Below, in pieces: positions 44,941-55,216 of a stretch of DNA of 64,000 nt. The position numbers were made by a program, and so were the translations under genes. Numbering within the stretch: the stretch's first letter is position 1; each line of letters opens with the position of its first letter. The DNA comes from Natronincola peptidivorans (lineage in GTDB: Bacteria; Bacillota; Clostridia; Peptostreptococcales; Natronincolaceae): the NCBI RefSeq assembly GCF_900111615.1, contig NZ_FOHU01000001.1, positions 124,001 through 188,000 of the forward strand, in the 5' to 3' direction. The notes beneath the pieces are model-generated. The model had not been told where the DNA came from, searched no databases, and was given only the letters and a program-made list of their open reading frames with translations.

Positions 44941-45792
44941 ATGGACATTAACTGGTATCCTGGTCATATGAAGAAGACGAGAGAATTACTAAAGGAGCAA
45001 TTAAAATTAGTAGATATGGTATTTGAGCTTTTAGATGCAAGGATTCCTTTAAGCAGTAAAAATCCTATCATTGATGAGATTATAGGCAATAAACCGAAAA
45101 TCGTCATTTTAAATAAGTATGATTTAGCACATGAGGGAACCACAAGACAATGGGTTCAATATTATAAAAAACAAGGAATAAAAGCAATTGCTGTCAATAC
45201 ATTGGAAGGTAAGGGATTAAAAGAAGCTTTATCGGAAAGTGAGAATGTTACAAAGGATAAAATGGCGGCATTAATAGAAAAAGGTCGCAAGGCTAGGGCG
45301 ATACGCAGTATGATGGTAGGGATTCCTAATGTAGGGAAGTCTTCAATCATTAATCAACTTACTGGAAGAAAAAGCGCTAAAACTGGAGATCGACCTGGAG
45401 TAACAAAGGGAAAACAATGGGTTAGAATCAGAGGAAATATAGAACTTTTAGATACCCCAGGAATACTCTGGCCAAAGTTTGAGGATCAGGAAGTAGCGTT
45501 AAATTTAGCCTTTACAGGAGCAATTAAAGATGAAATCATGGACATTGAAACATTAGCTCTAAAGCTAGTAGAAAGATTATGGGAACAGGAAAAGGATAAG
45601 CTAATAGAAAGATACAAACTAAAGGAAGAGTTTACCTTTCCTTTGGAGATTATGGATATTATAGCTAAGAATAGAGGTTGTATTGTCAGCGGAGGTGAAA
45701 TAGATTATTCAAGGGTTTCCCATATGATTTTAGATGAGTTTCGAGGAGGTAAAATAGGTAGGATTTCTCTGGAACAACCACCTATATTGTAA
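44941..45792 (+). CDS. rbgA: Ribosome biogenesis GTPase RbgA (YlqF)
   Basis: Needed for late 50S assembly in Bacillus. The 283 residues start with the family signature NWYPGHMKKTRELL and show permuted GTPase motifs: NKYDLA (G4) before GIPNVGKSSIINQL (G1), GDRPGVTKGKQW (G2) and DTPGILWP (G3). A C-terminal helical domain follows. AAAGGAGAG precedes the ATG. rplS-rbgA-rnhB is conserved order. Confidence 0.96.
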   Translation: MDINWYPGHMKKTRELLKEQLKLVDMVFELLDARIPLSSKNPIIDEIIGNKPKIVILNKYDLAHEGTTRQWVQYYKKQGIKAIAVNTLEGKGLKEALSESENVTKDKMAALIEKGRKARAIRSMMVGIPNVGKSSIINQLTGRKSAKTGDRPGVTKGKQWVRIRGNIELLDTPGILWPKFEDQEVALNLAFTGAIKDEIMDIETLALKLVERLWEQEKDKLIERYKLKEEFTFPLEIMDIIAKNRGCIVSGGEIDYSRVSHMILDEFRGGKIGRISLEQPPIL

Positions 45793-45955
45793 TTACAAAT
45801 TTATAGAGATAAATACTTCTATATGCCTAATAAGTGCTGAAAACTGCTTCTAGTACCTGAGATAAAAAGCTGATAAATATAAAAGCTGTTTTTAAAAATA
45901 AAATAAATCATAATGAATAAGCAAATCTATTTTGATAAACTGAGGTGGATTAGTA

Positions 45956-46567
45956 ATGGATTTAGAGGTGGAAAAGAATCTTTGGGAAATTGGGTACAAA
46001 AATATCGCCTTTTGTGATGAAGTTGGAAGAGGGTGCTTGTTTGGTGCTGTAGTGGCTGCATCTGTAATTTTACCAAAAGGCTTAAAGATAGAAGGTGTGA
46101 AGGACTCAAAAAAGCTCTCCCAAAAGAAAAGAGAGGCTTTATATGAAGATATTTGTCAAGAGGCTACTGCAATTGGAATAGGCATTATATCTCCTGAAGT
46201 CATAGATGAAATCAACATAAAAAATGCCGCTAGATTAGCTATGAAAAAAGCTATACTTAATCTTAAGGATAAAAAGGGAAATGATGTGAAACCTGACTAT
46301 ATACTTATAGATGCTGAGGAAATAGAAGTGGATTTTCCGCAAAAATCAATTATCAAAGGAGACAATTTAGTCCATGGGATTGCAGCTGCATCTATTATAG
46401 CTAAGGTGACTAGAGATAGGCTCTGTATGGAATGGCATCAGGAATATCCACAATATGGATTAGATAAGCATAAAGGTTATGGGACAAAAACGCATAAGGA
46501 AGCCCTATTGAAATATGGCGCTACAATCATGCATAGGAAAAGCTTCTTGAAAAAGATTTTGACCTGA
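45956..46567 (+). CDS. rnhB: Ribonuclease HII
   Basis: Removes ribonucleotides and RNA from RNA-DNA hybrids. The 203 residues show the signature DEVGRGCLFGAVVAA, VKDSKKLSQKKRE, the catalytic Asp in LIDAEE and SIIAKVTRDRLC. GAGGTGG precedes ATG 45956. The 163-bp spacer before it holds no clear signal. yraN follows by 19 nt. Confidence 0.96.
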   Translation: MDLEVEKNLWEIGYKNIAFCDEVGRGCLFGAVVAASVILPKGLKIEGVKDSKKLSQKKREALYEDICQEATAIGIGIISPEVIDEINIKNAARLAMKKAILNLKDKKGNDVKPDYILIDAEEIEVDFPQKSIIKGDNLVHGIAAASIIAKVTRDRLCMEWHQEYPQYGLDKHKGYGTKTHKEALLKYGATIMHRKSFLKKILT

Positions 46568-46586
46568 TATAAAAGGGGACGAGGTC

Positions 46587-46934
46587 ATGAATAAAAAAAC
46601 TGGTAACTATGGTGAAGCATTAAGTAAAAAATATTTAATTGATAAAGGATACTTTATTATAGCTACCAACTATCGAACTAAAGTGGGAGAAATTGATATT
46701 ATTGCCCAGAAAGATGATATAGTGGTCTTTATAGAAGTCAAAACCAGAAAAAATAGTACTTTTGGGCTGCCAAGAGAATCTGTGAATTTTAAAAAGCAAT
46801 CAACCATATATATAATAGCTCAGCAGTACATACAACAAAAAAAACTAAAAAATATGAGCTTTAGATTTGACGTAATTGAGGTTCTCTTAATGAGAGATCA
46901 AATTCAGATTAACCATATCGAAAATGCATTTTAA
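46587..46934 (+). CDS. yraN: UPF0102 family protein YraN (nuclease-like)
   Basis: A 115-residue predicted nuclease with the Holliday-junction-resolvase fold. It has GEIDIIAQKDDIVVFIEVKT, holding the Glu, Asp and E-x-K active-site pattern, and starts NYGEALSKKYLIDKGY. Biological role is not established. The rnhB-yraN-comM-dprA cluster is common in bacteria. Confidence 0.92.
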   Translation: MNKKTGNYGEALSKKYLIDKGYFIIATNYRTKVGEIDIIAQKDDIVVFIEVKTRKNSTFGLPRESVNFKKQSTIYIIAQQYIQQKKLKNMSFRFDVIEVLLMRDQIQINHIENAF

Positions 46935-46956
46935 TACTGTAGTACTTATAATTATA

Positions 46957-46983
46957 GGTGTAATAAGATTCCATTATTATGCC
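46957..46983 (+). terminator. Weak hairpin after yraN
   Basis: Ten-bp stem with two G-U pairs, 46957-46966 with 46974-46983. It lacks a T-run; possible weak terminator or mRNA 3' stabiliser. The rest of the 206-bp spacer before comM shows no clear promoter. Confidence 0.35.
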
Positions 46984-47140
46984 TTAGAGTCATGAAAGGT
47001 AAAGAAGTGTTCCGCTCTTAATGAATTGTATGTTTAGAAAAAGTGTTTTAATTGATTAAACGTATACGAAATATAAAGGATAATTCTGTACTATATAGAA
47101 TATTTTACATATTCAGTTTAATTAATTAGGATGTGTTGAA

Positions 47141-48676
47141 ATGTTAGCTAAAGTAAAAACATGCTGTATCTATGGACTATTGGCTGCAGATATTGAAGTT
47201 GAAGTAGATGTAACAAATGGATTACCAACTATGAACATTGTTGGGCTGCCTGATGCAGCTTTAAAAGAATCTAAGGAAAGAGTAAGGACTGCCATTAATA
47301 ATAGTGGTTTTCAATTTCCTCTAAAGAGGATTACAGTTAATCTATCTCCAGCTGATACAAAAAAAGAAGGAACTCATTTTGATTTACCAATAGCATTAGG
47401 GGTATTGGCAGCATCTGGACAAATTAAGCTACAGGATTTTTCAGGAGTTGTAGTACTTGGAGAGTTATCTTTAGATGGAAAAGTAAATCCAGTTAATGGA
47501 GTATTACCTATGCTGCTGGAAATGTATTCTAGAGGTTTTACCAAAGTGATTTTACCACTAGGCAATATAGAGGAAGCCAAACTAGTTAATGGACTTCAAT
47601 GTATAGGAATAAAATCACTAAGAGAACTAATGGCTTTTATTAATGGGGAAATACAGATAGAAGCACATATAGGAAATACCATAGAGGATTTAGAGAATTG
47701 TCAGTTTGAAGAGGATTTTAAAGAAGTAAAAGGTCAGGAAACCCTAAAGAGAGCGTTGGAAATTGTAGCCGCCGGTAGTCACAATCTATTAATGGTGGGG
47801 CCTCCTGGATCAGGCAAAACAATGGCAGTTCGTAGATTGCCATCTATTCTCCCAAAGCTAATTTTTGAAGAAGCGATGGAAATAACAAAGCTATATAGTA
47901 TTTCGGGGTTATTAGGGCAAAACAAAGGACTTATAACCCAGAGACCCTTCAGAGCACCTCATCATACTAGTTCTATGATTGCATTAACTGGAGGAGGAAG
48001 GGTTCCTAAACCAGGAGAAGTATCCTTAAGTCACTTTGGAGTACTTTTCTTAGATGAACTACCAGAGTTTAATAAAAATGCTTTAGAGGTATTAAGACAA
48101 CCCTTGGAGGATGGCTTTATAACCATTTCTAGAGTCAATGGCTCCTTTACATATCCTGCTAAATTTATGTTAATAGGTTCTATGAACCCATGTCCTTGCG
48201 GTTATCATGGTACTGAGGGTGGACAGCACAGTTGCAGTTGTACGCCACAACAAATAATACGCTACGCAGGTAAAGTTTCTGGACCGTTGCTGGATCGTAT
48301 GGACATTATCGTTGAAACAACAGCTGTTTCCTATGCTGATTTAACCAATAACAAATCAACAGAAGGCTCTAAAGAAATTCGAAAAAGAGTGGAAATAGCT
48401 CGTGAAATACAATTGGATAGGTACAGGGGAACAAAAATCACCTTTAACAGTCAGTTAACTCCTTCTGCCATAAAAAAGCATTGCAAACTAGATGACCAAT
48501 CTCAACAATTATTAAGAAATGCATTTGAAAAAATGAAATTAAGTGCAAGAGCATATAACAGAATCATCAAAATCACAAGAACAATTGCAGATTTAGATGA
48601 AAGTCCCACAATAAAGATGAATCATTTAGCGGAAGCATTACAATATAGAAAAGTCTCTAGTCTTGTGAGGAGGTAA
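47141..48676 (+). CDS. comM: ComM/YifB family Mg-chelatase-like AAA ATPase
   Basis: Hexameric helicase-type ATPase; in naturally competent bacteria ComM drives branch migration during integration of incoming DNA. The 511 residues have an N-terminal Lon-like S5 domain (about 1-170, with KESKERVRTAINNSGF), the AAA core with GPPGSGKTMA (about 222-231) and FLDELPEF, a zinc-like insert CPCGYHG...CSCT and the C-terminal Mg-chelatase domain. dprA follows by 3 nt, supporting a DNA-uptake or recombination role. Confidence 0.93.
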   Translation: MLAKVKTCCIYGLLAADIEVEVDVTNGLPTMNIVGLPDAALKESKERVRTAINNSGFQFPLKRITVNLSPADTKKEGTHFDLPIALGVLAASGQIKLQDFSGVVVLGELSLDGKVNPVNGVLPMLLEMYSRGFTKVILPLGNIEEAKLVNGLQCIGIKSLRELMAFINGEIQIEAHIGNTIEDLENCQFEEDFKEVKGQETLKRALEIVAAGSHNLLMVGPPGSGKTMAVRRLPSILPKLIFEEAMEITKLYSISGLLGQNKGLITQRPFRAPHHTSSMIALTGGGRVPKPGEVSLSHFGVLFLDELPEFNKNALEVLRQPLEDGFITISRVNGSFTYPAKFMLIGSMNPCPCGYHGTEGGQHSCSCTPQQIIRYAGKVSGPLLDRMDIIVETTAVSYADLTNNKSTEGSKEIRKRVEIAREIQLDRYRGTKITFNSQLTPSAIKKHCKLDDQSQQLLRNAFEKMKLSARAYNRIIKITRTIADLDESPTIKMNHLAEALQYRKVSSLVRR

Positions 48677-48679
48677 AGG

Positions 48680-49771
48680 ATGATAAATGAAAGAAACCTA
48701 CTAATCTGGCTTAATCGTTTAGGCGGCATTACCTATGAAATGATATTAGACTTTACAGAGCACTTCGGCAAATTGACGGAGCTGTGGCATGCTAAAGAAG
48801 CTGAGATATATGAAGTTCTCCAGAATCATCGTATAATTGCTGATAAATTGTTGAAAACTAGAAACAAACAATACTTAGAAAAAGTTTTAACTGAGACTAA
48901 TTCAGATGCTTATAAGATAGTTACAATACTAGATAGTGATTATCCAGAAAAATTGAAAAGTATATATAACCCACCTTATGTAATATATATTAAAGGAATA
49001 GCAGATTTTAACAAACCCCTCATTGCTATTGTAGGTGCCAGGAAATCAACACCTTACGGCAGGTGGGCTGCAAAAAAATTTGCTAGAGAACTTACAGAAT
49101 GGGGCGTAGGAGTAGTCAGTGGGTTAGCACTAGGCATTGACGCAGAAGGGCATAAAGGAGCACTAGAAGAGAAGGGTTACACAATAGGCGTGTTAGGTTG
49201 TGGAATAGATACTTTTTATCCATCATCAAACTACCATTTATTTAAACAATTAGAAGAAAGCGGCTGTATTATATCAGAATATGGACCAGGTATAGAACCA
49301 CTAAAACATCATTTTCCTGCTAGGAATCGTATCATTAGTGGACTTTCCGATGGAGTAGTTGTTATAGAAGCTGGAGAAAAGAGTGGAACGCTTATTACTG
49401 TTGGATTTGCACTGGAGCAGGGAAAGGATGTCTATGCTCTTCCTGGAAATATAAATAATAACCAAAGCAAAGGCACAAATAAACTAATAAGAGAAGGTGC
49501 TAAAATACTTTTAGATACAGAGGATATTATTGAAGAATTAAGATATAAATATGATTTAAGTAATACAAAAAAAGAGTGGGAAATCCAAGAGATGTTAAGT
49601 AATGATGAAATGAGGGTATTTGATATTATAAAAAGACAGCCTACCCACATTGACGTGATATCCTACAAAACTGGCATTGGTATTTCAGAATTAAGTACCA
49701 TATTAACAATACTAGAGTTAAAAGGTCTAATAAGTCAGCTATCAGGAAAAACATTTACAGCAGATAAATAA
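48680..49771 (+). CDS. dprA: DNA-processing protein DprA
   Basis: Loads RecA on single-stranded DNA during transformation. The 363 residues have an N-terminal helix-hairpin-helix/SAM-like region, then the Rossmann core with VGARKSTPYGR, SGLALGID, GCGIDTFYP, SEYGPG and FPARNRIISGLSDGVVVIEA, and a C-terminal winged helix (about 300-360). AGGAGGTAAAGG spans the comM stop. No comEA/comEC is in the window, so competence itself is not shown. Confidence 0.96.
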   Translation: MINERNLLIWLNRLGGITYEMILDFTEHFGKLTELWHAKEAEIYEVLQNHRIIADKLLKTRNKQYLEKVLTETNSDAYKIVTILDSDYPEKLKSIYNPPYVIYIKGIADFNKPLIAIVGARKSTPYGRWAAKKFARELTEWGVGVVSGLALGIDAEGHKGALEEKGYTIGVLGCGIDTFYPSSNYHLFKQLEESGCIISEYGPGIEPLKHHFPARNRIISGLSDGVVVIEAGEKSGTLITVGFALEQGKDVYALPGNINNNQSKGTNKLIREGAKILLDTEDIIEELRYKYDLSNTKKEWEIQEMLSNDEMRVFDIIKRQPTHIDVISYKTGIGISELSTILTILELKGLISQLSGKTFTADK

Positions 49772-49841
49772 ATTGATATAATGGATTGGATTCATTTTGT
49801 CTAATTATTCCAAAAACAACAACATATTGGAGGTGAGGTGA

Positions 49842-51914
49842 TTGACAAAATCTTTAGTTATTGTAGAGTCACCTGCAAAAGCAAAAACTATTAAAAAATT
49901 TTTAGGAAAAAACTATATTGTTAAAGCTTCAGTGGGGCATATTATCGACCTACCCAAAAGTAAGCTTGGTATTGATATAGAAAAAGATTTTCAACCCGAG
50001 TATATTACAATAAGAGGAAAAGGACCAGTACTAAAAGAGATTAAAGCAGAGGCGAAGAAGGCTAAAAAAGTATATTTAGCAACTGACCCTGATAGAGAAG
50101 GTGAGGCAATTTCATGGCACCTATCGAATGCTTTAAAAATTAACGATGATGTACCTTGCAGAATTGAATTTAACGAGATAACAAAAAATGCTATTAAGAA
50201 TGCTATTAAAAAACCTAGAGTAATCAATAAAAATATTGTAGATGCTCAACAGGCTAGAAGGGTTTTAGACAGATTAGTAGGGTATAAAATAAGCCCTCTT
50301 TTATGGCGTAAAATGCGCAAAGGCTTAAGTGCTGGTAGGGTACAGTCGGTGGCAACAAAAATAATTAAAGACCGTGAAGAAGAAATAAAGAAGTTTATTC
50401 CTGAAGAGTATTGGAGCTTGATTTTAAAGTTGCAAAATAATAACAAAGAAAGCTTCGAAGCTAAGTTTAACAAAGATCATTTGGGGAATAAAGATATTAA
50501 ATCCAAAGAAGAAATGAACCATATAATAACTAGGATTGAAAATAAGTTATTGACTGTTACTGATGTTAAAAAAAGTACAAAAAAAAGAAATCCAAATCTT
50601 CCTTTTACAACTAGTACACTACAGCAAGAAGCTTCAAATAAGCTAGGTTTTTCCACTAAAAAAACGATGGCTGTTGCTCAACAGTTATATGAAGGCATCG
50701 ATTTAGAAAAAGAAGGAACAGCTGGATTAATTACCTATATACGTACTGATTCAACAAGAATATCAGAAGAAGCAAAAAAAAATACACAACAGTACATTTT
50801 AGATAATCTAGGAGAAAAATATTACAATACGTCACCAAAAACAGGGAATAAGAAGAAACAAGAGGTACAAGATGCTCATGAAGCTATTCGACCAACAGAT
50901 GTGATGAGAACTCCTGAGAAAATTAAGCCTTCTCTATCTAGGGATCAATATAGACTTTATAAGCTTATTTGGGAAAGGTTTGTAGCAAGTCAAATGACTC
51001 CAGCTATTTATGATACGCTGGCCATAGAATTAAATATTGAAGACGTTATTTTCAGAGCTACTGGTTCCAGGATGAAGTTTGAAGGCTTTTTAAAGATCTA
51101 CACACATGCAACAGCATCAGAAGAAGTTAATCTACCCCTATTGAAAGAAGGAGAAGAGGTTAGCATCCAGGAAATGGTTCCTAATCAGCACTTTACACAG
51201 CCACCAGCCAGATATACAGAAGCATCTTTAGTAAAGGTAATGGAGGAATTAGGAATAGGAAGACCTAGTACTTATTCTCCTACTATCAGCACCATTCTTT
51301 CTAGAGGCTATGTAGAAAAAGATGGAAAACATTTAATACCAACAGAACTTGGAGGAATTGTTACAGAGATACTTGAGGAGTTCTTTACTGATATAGTAGA
51401 TATCAACTTCACTGCAGGCTTTGAAAAAAGGCTGGATGATGTGGAAGAAGGTACTGAAGATTGGAAGAAGCTTATAAAAAACTTTTATGAACATTTCGAA
51501 AAAATGCTTATAAAAGCTGAAGAAAATATGGAAGAGATAGACTTAGTTGAAGAAAGCGATGAAGTATGTGATAAGTGCAATGCAAAGATGTTAATAAAAC
51601 ACGGGCGTTATGGTAAATTTCTGGCTTGCTCTAATTACCCAGAATGTACTGTTACAAAACCTATCCTGCATAAAATAGGAGTAAAATGTCCTCAATGTGA
51701 AGACGGTGAGATTGTAGAAAGAAAATCAAAAAAAGGAAGAACTTTTTATGGATGTAGTGAATTCCCACGATGTAGATTTGTTTCCTGGGGAAAACCCATC
51801 AATGAAAAGTGTCCAAATTGTGACAGTTTATTAACTCATAAGATTAACAAAAAAAGCGAAAAAATTACCTGTACTAATAAAGAATGCAAATACACAAGAG
51901 ATGTTCAATCCTAG
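49842..51914 (+). CDS. topA: DNA topoisomerase I
   Basis: Relaxes negative supercoils. The 690 residues start with the Toprim domain (VESPAKAKTIKKFLG; TDPDREGEA), include the active-site Tyr in GLITYIRTDSTRIS (near 305) and GRPSTYSPTI, and end with three zinc ribbons: CDKC..CSNYPEC, CPQC..CSEFPRC and CPNC..CTNKEC. The start is TTG 49842 after GGAGGTGAGGTG. trmFO and xerC, which often follow topA in Bacillota, are absent here. Confidence 0.97.
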   Translation: MTKSLVIVESPAKAKTIKKFLGKNYIVKASVGHIIDLPKSKLGIDIEKDFQPEYITIRGKGPVLKEIKAEAKKAKKVYLATDPDREGEAISWHLSNALKINDDVPCRIEFNEITKNAIKNAIKKPRVINKNIVDAQQARRVLDRLVGYKISPLLWRKMRKGLSAGRVQSVATKIIKDREEEIKKFIPEEYWSLILKLQNNNKESFEAKFNKDHLGNKDIKSKEEMNHIITRIENKLLTVTDVKKSTKKRNPNLPFTTSTLQQEASNKLGFSTKKTMAVAQQLYEGIDLEKEGTAGLITYIRTDSTRISEEAKKNTQQYILDNLGEKYYNTSPKTGNKKKQEVQDAHEAIRPTDVMRTPEKIKPSLSRDQYRLYKLIWERFVASQMTPAIYDTLAIELNIEDVIFRATGSRMKFEGFLKIYTHATASEEVNLPLLKEGEEVSIQEMVPNQHFTQPPARYTEASLVKVMEELGIGRPSTYSPTISTILSRGYVEKDGKHLIPTELGGIVTEILEEFFTDIVDINFTAGFEKRLDDVEEGTEDWKKLIKNFYEHFEKMLIKAEENMEEIDLVEESDEVCDKCNAKMLIKHGRYGKFLACSNYPECTVTKPILHKIGVKCPQCEDGEIVERKSKKGRTFYGCSEFPRCRFVSWGKPINEKCPNCDSLLTHKINKKSEKITCTNKECKYTRDVQS

Positions 51915-51980
51915 AAATCTATAAAAATAGTAAGAATATATTTAATTGGCTAGAAAATAGTTGGTGGGTGGTGGTGAAAT

Positions 51981-52514
51981 GTGTTGAAGGGTACCACGAT
52001 TGTGGCGGTTAAAAGAAGTGAACAAGACTTTGCTATAGCTGGAGACGGACAAATAACCCTTGGTGAAAGAACCGTAATAAAACAAAAGGCTAAAAAAGTA
52101 AGAAAACTATACCAAGATGAGGTTTTAATCGGCTTTGCAGGTTCAGTTGCTGACGCATTTACACTAGCTGAGAAATTTGAAAGCTATTTAGAAAAGCATG
52201 ATGGCAATCTAAGAAGAGCAGCTATTGAACTAGCTCAAAGCTGGAGAAATGATAAAATACTAACAAAACTAGAAGCTATGCTAATTGCACTAAACAAAAC
52301 TAGTATGTTAATTATAAGTGGATCAGGAGAAGTAATAGAGCCAGATGATGATGTCATTGCTATAGGTTCGGGAGGGTCTTATGCGTTGGCGGCCGCGACA
52401 GCCTTAAAAAAATATACCAACTTAACAAGTGAAGAAATTGTTAAGAAATCATTAGAAATTGCTTCTGAAATATGCGTATTTACCAATAGTGAGATTGTTG
52501 TTGAAACACTCTAG
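51981..52514 (+). CDS. hslV: ATP-dependent protease subunit HslV
   Basis: Proteolytic subunit of the HslVU (ClpQY) proteasome-like complex. The 177 residues read [12 protein letters not shown], so Thr5 should become the N-terminal nucleophile after loss of four residues. GDGQITLGE, the Lys-bearing AKKVRKLYQ and [14 protein letters not shown] are family blocks. The start is either GTG 51981 or the adjacent TTG 51984 after GGTGGTGGTG. In Bacillus the equivalent CodW uses Ser; here it is Thr as in E. coli. Confidence 0.95.
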   Translation: MLKGTTIVAVKRSEQDFAIAGDGQITLGERTVIKQKAKKVRKLYQDEVLIGFAGSVADAFTLAEKFESYLEKHDGNLRRAAIELAQSWRNDKILTKLEAMLIALNKTSMLIISGSGEVIEPDDDVIAIGSGGSYALAAATALKKYTNLTSEEIVKKSLEIASEICVFTNSEIVVETL

Positions 52515-52535
52515 CGGTAAAGTGAGGTGGGAAAT

Positions 52536-53927
52536 ATGAAGGAATTTACACCACGACAAATTGTAGAAGAATTAGATAGATATATCATAGGGCAACAGGA
52601 GGCAAAAAAAGCCGTTGCTATTGCTTTAAGAAATAGAATTAGAAGAAGTAAAATTTCTTCTGAATTCAAAGAGGAGATAAAACCTAAAAATATTATCATG
52701 ATAGGCCCCACAGGAGTAGGAAAAACAGAAATAGCAAGAAGACTAGCAAAATTGATAGATGCACCTTTTGTCAAAGTTGAAGCTACAAAGTTTACAGAAG
52801 TAGGATATGTAGGCAGAGATGTAGAGTCTATGATTAGAGACTTAGTTGAGACTTCCATAAGAATTATTAAAAATAAACATGTTAAAAAGAATTATGAAAA
52901 AGCTAAAGATATAGCTAATAATAGAGTGCTGGAATTACTAAATCCTCGACCTAAAAAGGAGAATAAATACAAGAGTCCTTTTGATATGTTTTTTAAAGGA
53001 GATAGTGAAATAGATATAGTTGAAGGTCATGAGGAAAATGAAAGTGACATCCAGTTAAAAGAACAACAAATCAAAAAACAATTTAAGGAAGGTCTGTTAG
53101 AGAATGAAATAGTGGAAATACAAGTAGAAGACCGCAGGCCAAACACCTTTGAAGTTTTTGGAGCAGGAAATGAAGAAATGAATATTAACCTGCAAGATAT
53201 GCTGGGAGGAATTATCCCACAAAAAATGAAAAAGAGAAAAGTTACAGTAGCAGAAGCGAGAAAAATATTGACTGATGAAGAAGCTCAAAAACTAGTAGAT
53301 ATGGAGGAAGTAATTTCTATAGCTATCAATAATGCAGAAGAACAAGGTATCATTTTTATTGATGAAATCGATAAAATTACTGGAGGACAAGGGAGTTCAG
53401 GTCCAGATATATCAAGAGAAGGGGTCCAGAGAGATATATTACCTATCATTGAAGGTTCAACAGTAATGACAAAATACGGTCCTATAAATACAGATCATAT
53501 CCTCTTTATAGCTGCTGGAGCTTTTCATATTGCTAAAGTTTCTGATTTAATTCCTGAGCTGCAAGGAAGATTCCCCATCAGAGTTAACTTAAGTAATCTA
53601 ACAGTTGAAGACTTTAAAAAGATATTAACACAGCCTCAAAATGCTTTGTTGACTCAATATAAGCTATTGTTAGAAACAGAAGGTATAGAAATCAATTTTT
53701 TAGAAGAAGCTATAGATGAGATTGCTAAAATTTCCTATATCAGTAATGAACAAGGAGATAATATTGGGGCTCGTAGACTACATACGATTACAGAAAAACT
53801 ATTAGAAGATATTTCCTTTGAAGCGCCAGAATTAGTTAATAAAACGATTACAATAGACAAAGCTTATGTGAATAAGAAACTAAAAAATACAGTCAAGGCT
53901 TTTAGAGAAGATAGGTATATTATTTAA
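52536..53927 (+). CDS. hslU: ATP-dependent protease ATPase subunit HslU
   Basis: AAA+ unfoldase partner of HslV. The 463 residues begin [20 protein letters not shown], with [15 protein letters not shown] (Walker A), the pore GYVGRDVE motif, the I-domain insert (about 120-230, very charged), FIDEIDKI (Walker B) and the sensor-2 [16 protein letters not shown] 52527 lies in the GAGGTGGG site; ATG 52536 is the start with 7-nt spacing. The stop directly precedes the codY region. Confidence 0.97.
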   Translation: MKEFTPRQIVEELDRYIIGQQEAKKAVAIALRNRIRRSKISSEFKEEIKPKNIIMIGPTGVGKTEIARRLAKLIDAPFVKVEATKFTEVGYVGRDVESMIRDLVETSIRIIKNKHVKKNYEKAKDIANNRVLELLNPRPKKENKYKSPFDMFFKGDSEIDIVEGHEENESDIQLKEQQIKKQFKEGLLENEIVEIQVEDRRPNTFEVFGAGNEEMNINLQDMLGGIIPQKMKKRKVTVAEARKILTDEEAQKLVDMEEVISIAINNAEEQGIIFIDEIDKITGGQGSSGPDISREGVQRDILPIIEGSTVMTKYGPINTDHILFIAAGAFHIAKVSDLIPELQGRFPIRVNLSNLTVEDFKKILTQPQNALLTQYKLLLETEGIEINFLEEAIDEIAKISYISNEQGDNIGARRLHTITEKLLEDISFEAPELVNKTITIDKAYVNKKLKNTVKAFREDRYII

Positions 53928-53948
53928 ATGAACAAAGGAGGAAGCGGA

Positions 53949-54728
53949 ATGGTAAGTAACTTACTAGAAAAAACAAGAAGAATCAACAAGATATTACAAC
54001 AATCAGGAGATCATGCAGTATCCTTTAATGAACTATGTCGAATATTAAGCGAAGTTTTGGATGCGAATGTATATGTTGCTAGTTCCAAAGGAAAGGTATT
54101 GGGGGTAAGTTTAACGGATGCCTCAGATTGTCCTATTATAGTAGACGAAAAAACGGGTACTAAAAAATTCCCACAAGAGTATAATGATCAATTGCTACAG
54201 ATTATCGAGACAAAATCTAATGTTACCCAAGATGAACTGCTAAAAATATTTAGATATGATGTTGAAAGCTATAACAAACTGGTGACCATAGTACCTATAA
54301 ATGGAAGTGGTCAAAGATTGGGGACGTTGGTATTAGCGAGATTTGAAAAAGAATTTCAGGATGATGACTTAGTAATGGTAGAATATAGTGCTACTGTAGT
54401 TGGACTAGAAATTTTGAGGGCAAAAACAGATGAGATAGAAGAAGAAGCTAGAAAGAAAGCGGTAGTACAGATGGCAATTGATACTCTATCTTATTCAGAA
54501 TTAGAAGCAGTGGAACATATTTTTAATGAGCTAGATGGCAACGAAGGGCTTTTAGTGGCTAGTAAAATTGCGGATAGAGTGGGTATAACCCGTTCAGTTA
54601 TTGTCAATGCCCTTAGAAAATTTGAAAGTGCAGGAGTAATTGAATCGAGATCTTTAGGTATGAAGGGTACACATATCAGGATACTAAATGATAGATTACT
54701 AGAGGAACTGAGAAAGCTTAAAAGATAA
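53949..54728 (+). CDS. codY: GTP-sensing global transcription repressor CodY
   Basis: Represses nutrient-uptake, amino-acid and often flagellar or virulence genes when branched-chain amino acids and GTP are high. The 259 residues match the family length, with an N-terminal GAF domain (about 1-155) and a winged HTH with [20 protein letters not shown] (about 200-220). The frame opens at 53928, but AGGAGG lies after that ATG and 7-8 nt before ATG 53949, giving [13 protein letters not shown]. hslV-hslU-codY-flgB is the Bacillus order. Confidence 0.97.
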   Translation: MVSNLLEKTRRINKILQQSGDHAVSFNELCRILSEVLDANVYVASSKGKVLGVSLTDASDCPIIVDEKTGTKKFPQEYNDQLLQIIETKSNVTQDELLKIFRYDVESYNKLVTIVPINGSGQRLGTLVLARFEKEFQDDDLVMVEYSATVVGLEILRAKTDEIEEEARKKAVVQMAIDTLSYSELEAVEHIFNELDGNEGLLVASKIADRVGITRSVIVNALRKFESAGVIESRSLGMKGTHIRILNDRLLEELRKLKR

Positions 54729-54747
54729 TATAAGAAATTAAATATAT

Positions 54748-54786
54748 AAAAGGAAGTCATTTGAAATAAAATGCCTTCTTTTTTTT
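54748..54786 (+). terminator. Intrinsic terminator after codY
   Basis: AAAAGGAAGTCATTT pairs with AAATGCCTTCTTTT with one bulge, followed by a run of eight Ts. It separates codY from the flagellar genes. Confidence 0.88.
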
Positions 54787-55090
54787 GTTCAAAAAAGAAT
54801 AACTTAAAAAACTATTTACAAGTGAGTACGGCAGGGATGGCAGTAGATGTACTTCTTATTAAATGATTTTTCAATCAAGAAAAAGACTAATCCTATAATT
54901 TGTCAGTATTAGTCATAAAGTCCTAAATTATGCAACAAATACATTGTTGCTTGTCTACAAATAATGGCAATGATACTATGAGTAAGTAAAAAAAAGAGAT
55001 TAGAATCCCTATGAATCCAAGTAATACCAATACATGCAAAAATAACATTAACTATTCAATAAACAACAGCAAATTCATTTTTGTAAATGT

Positions 55091-55118
55091 TTGCTAAAAT
55101 TGGATAAATAATTATAAT
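55091..55118 (+). promoter_or_regulatory. Candidate promoter for the flgB flagellar operon
   Basis: TTGCTA (55091-55096), 16-nt spacer, TATAAT (55113-55118). It would give a leader of about 215 nt before flgB. I found no sigma-D (TAAA-15-GCCGATAT) match. Confidence 0.45.
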
Positions 55119-55150
55119 AATTACTAGTAAAAAATGGAGGAATTTAGCAC

Positions 55151-55216
55151 ATGTTGGCGAATTATATATCATTGCAATGTTTGCATTGGTTTAAAAGACT
55201 AGCAAGCAAAAGTTGA
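55151..55216 (+). CDS. Possible 21-residue leader peptide upstream of flgB
   Basis: ATG 55151 follows TGGAGGAA (GGAGG at 55136-55140) with a 10-nt spacer and runs 21 codons to TGA at 55214. The peptide MLANYISLQCLHWFKRLASKS is amphipathic with a basic end. Only the ribosome site and its position after a promoter support it; it could be chance. Confidence 0.25.
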   Translation: MLANYISLQCLHWFKRLASKS

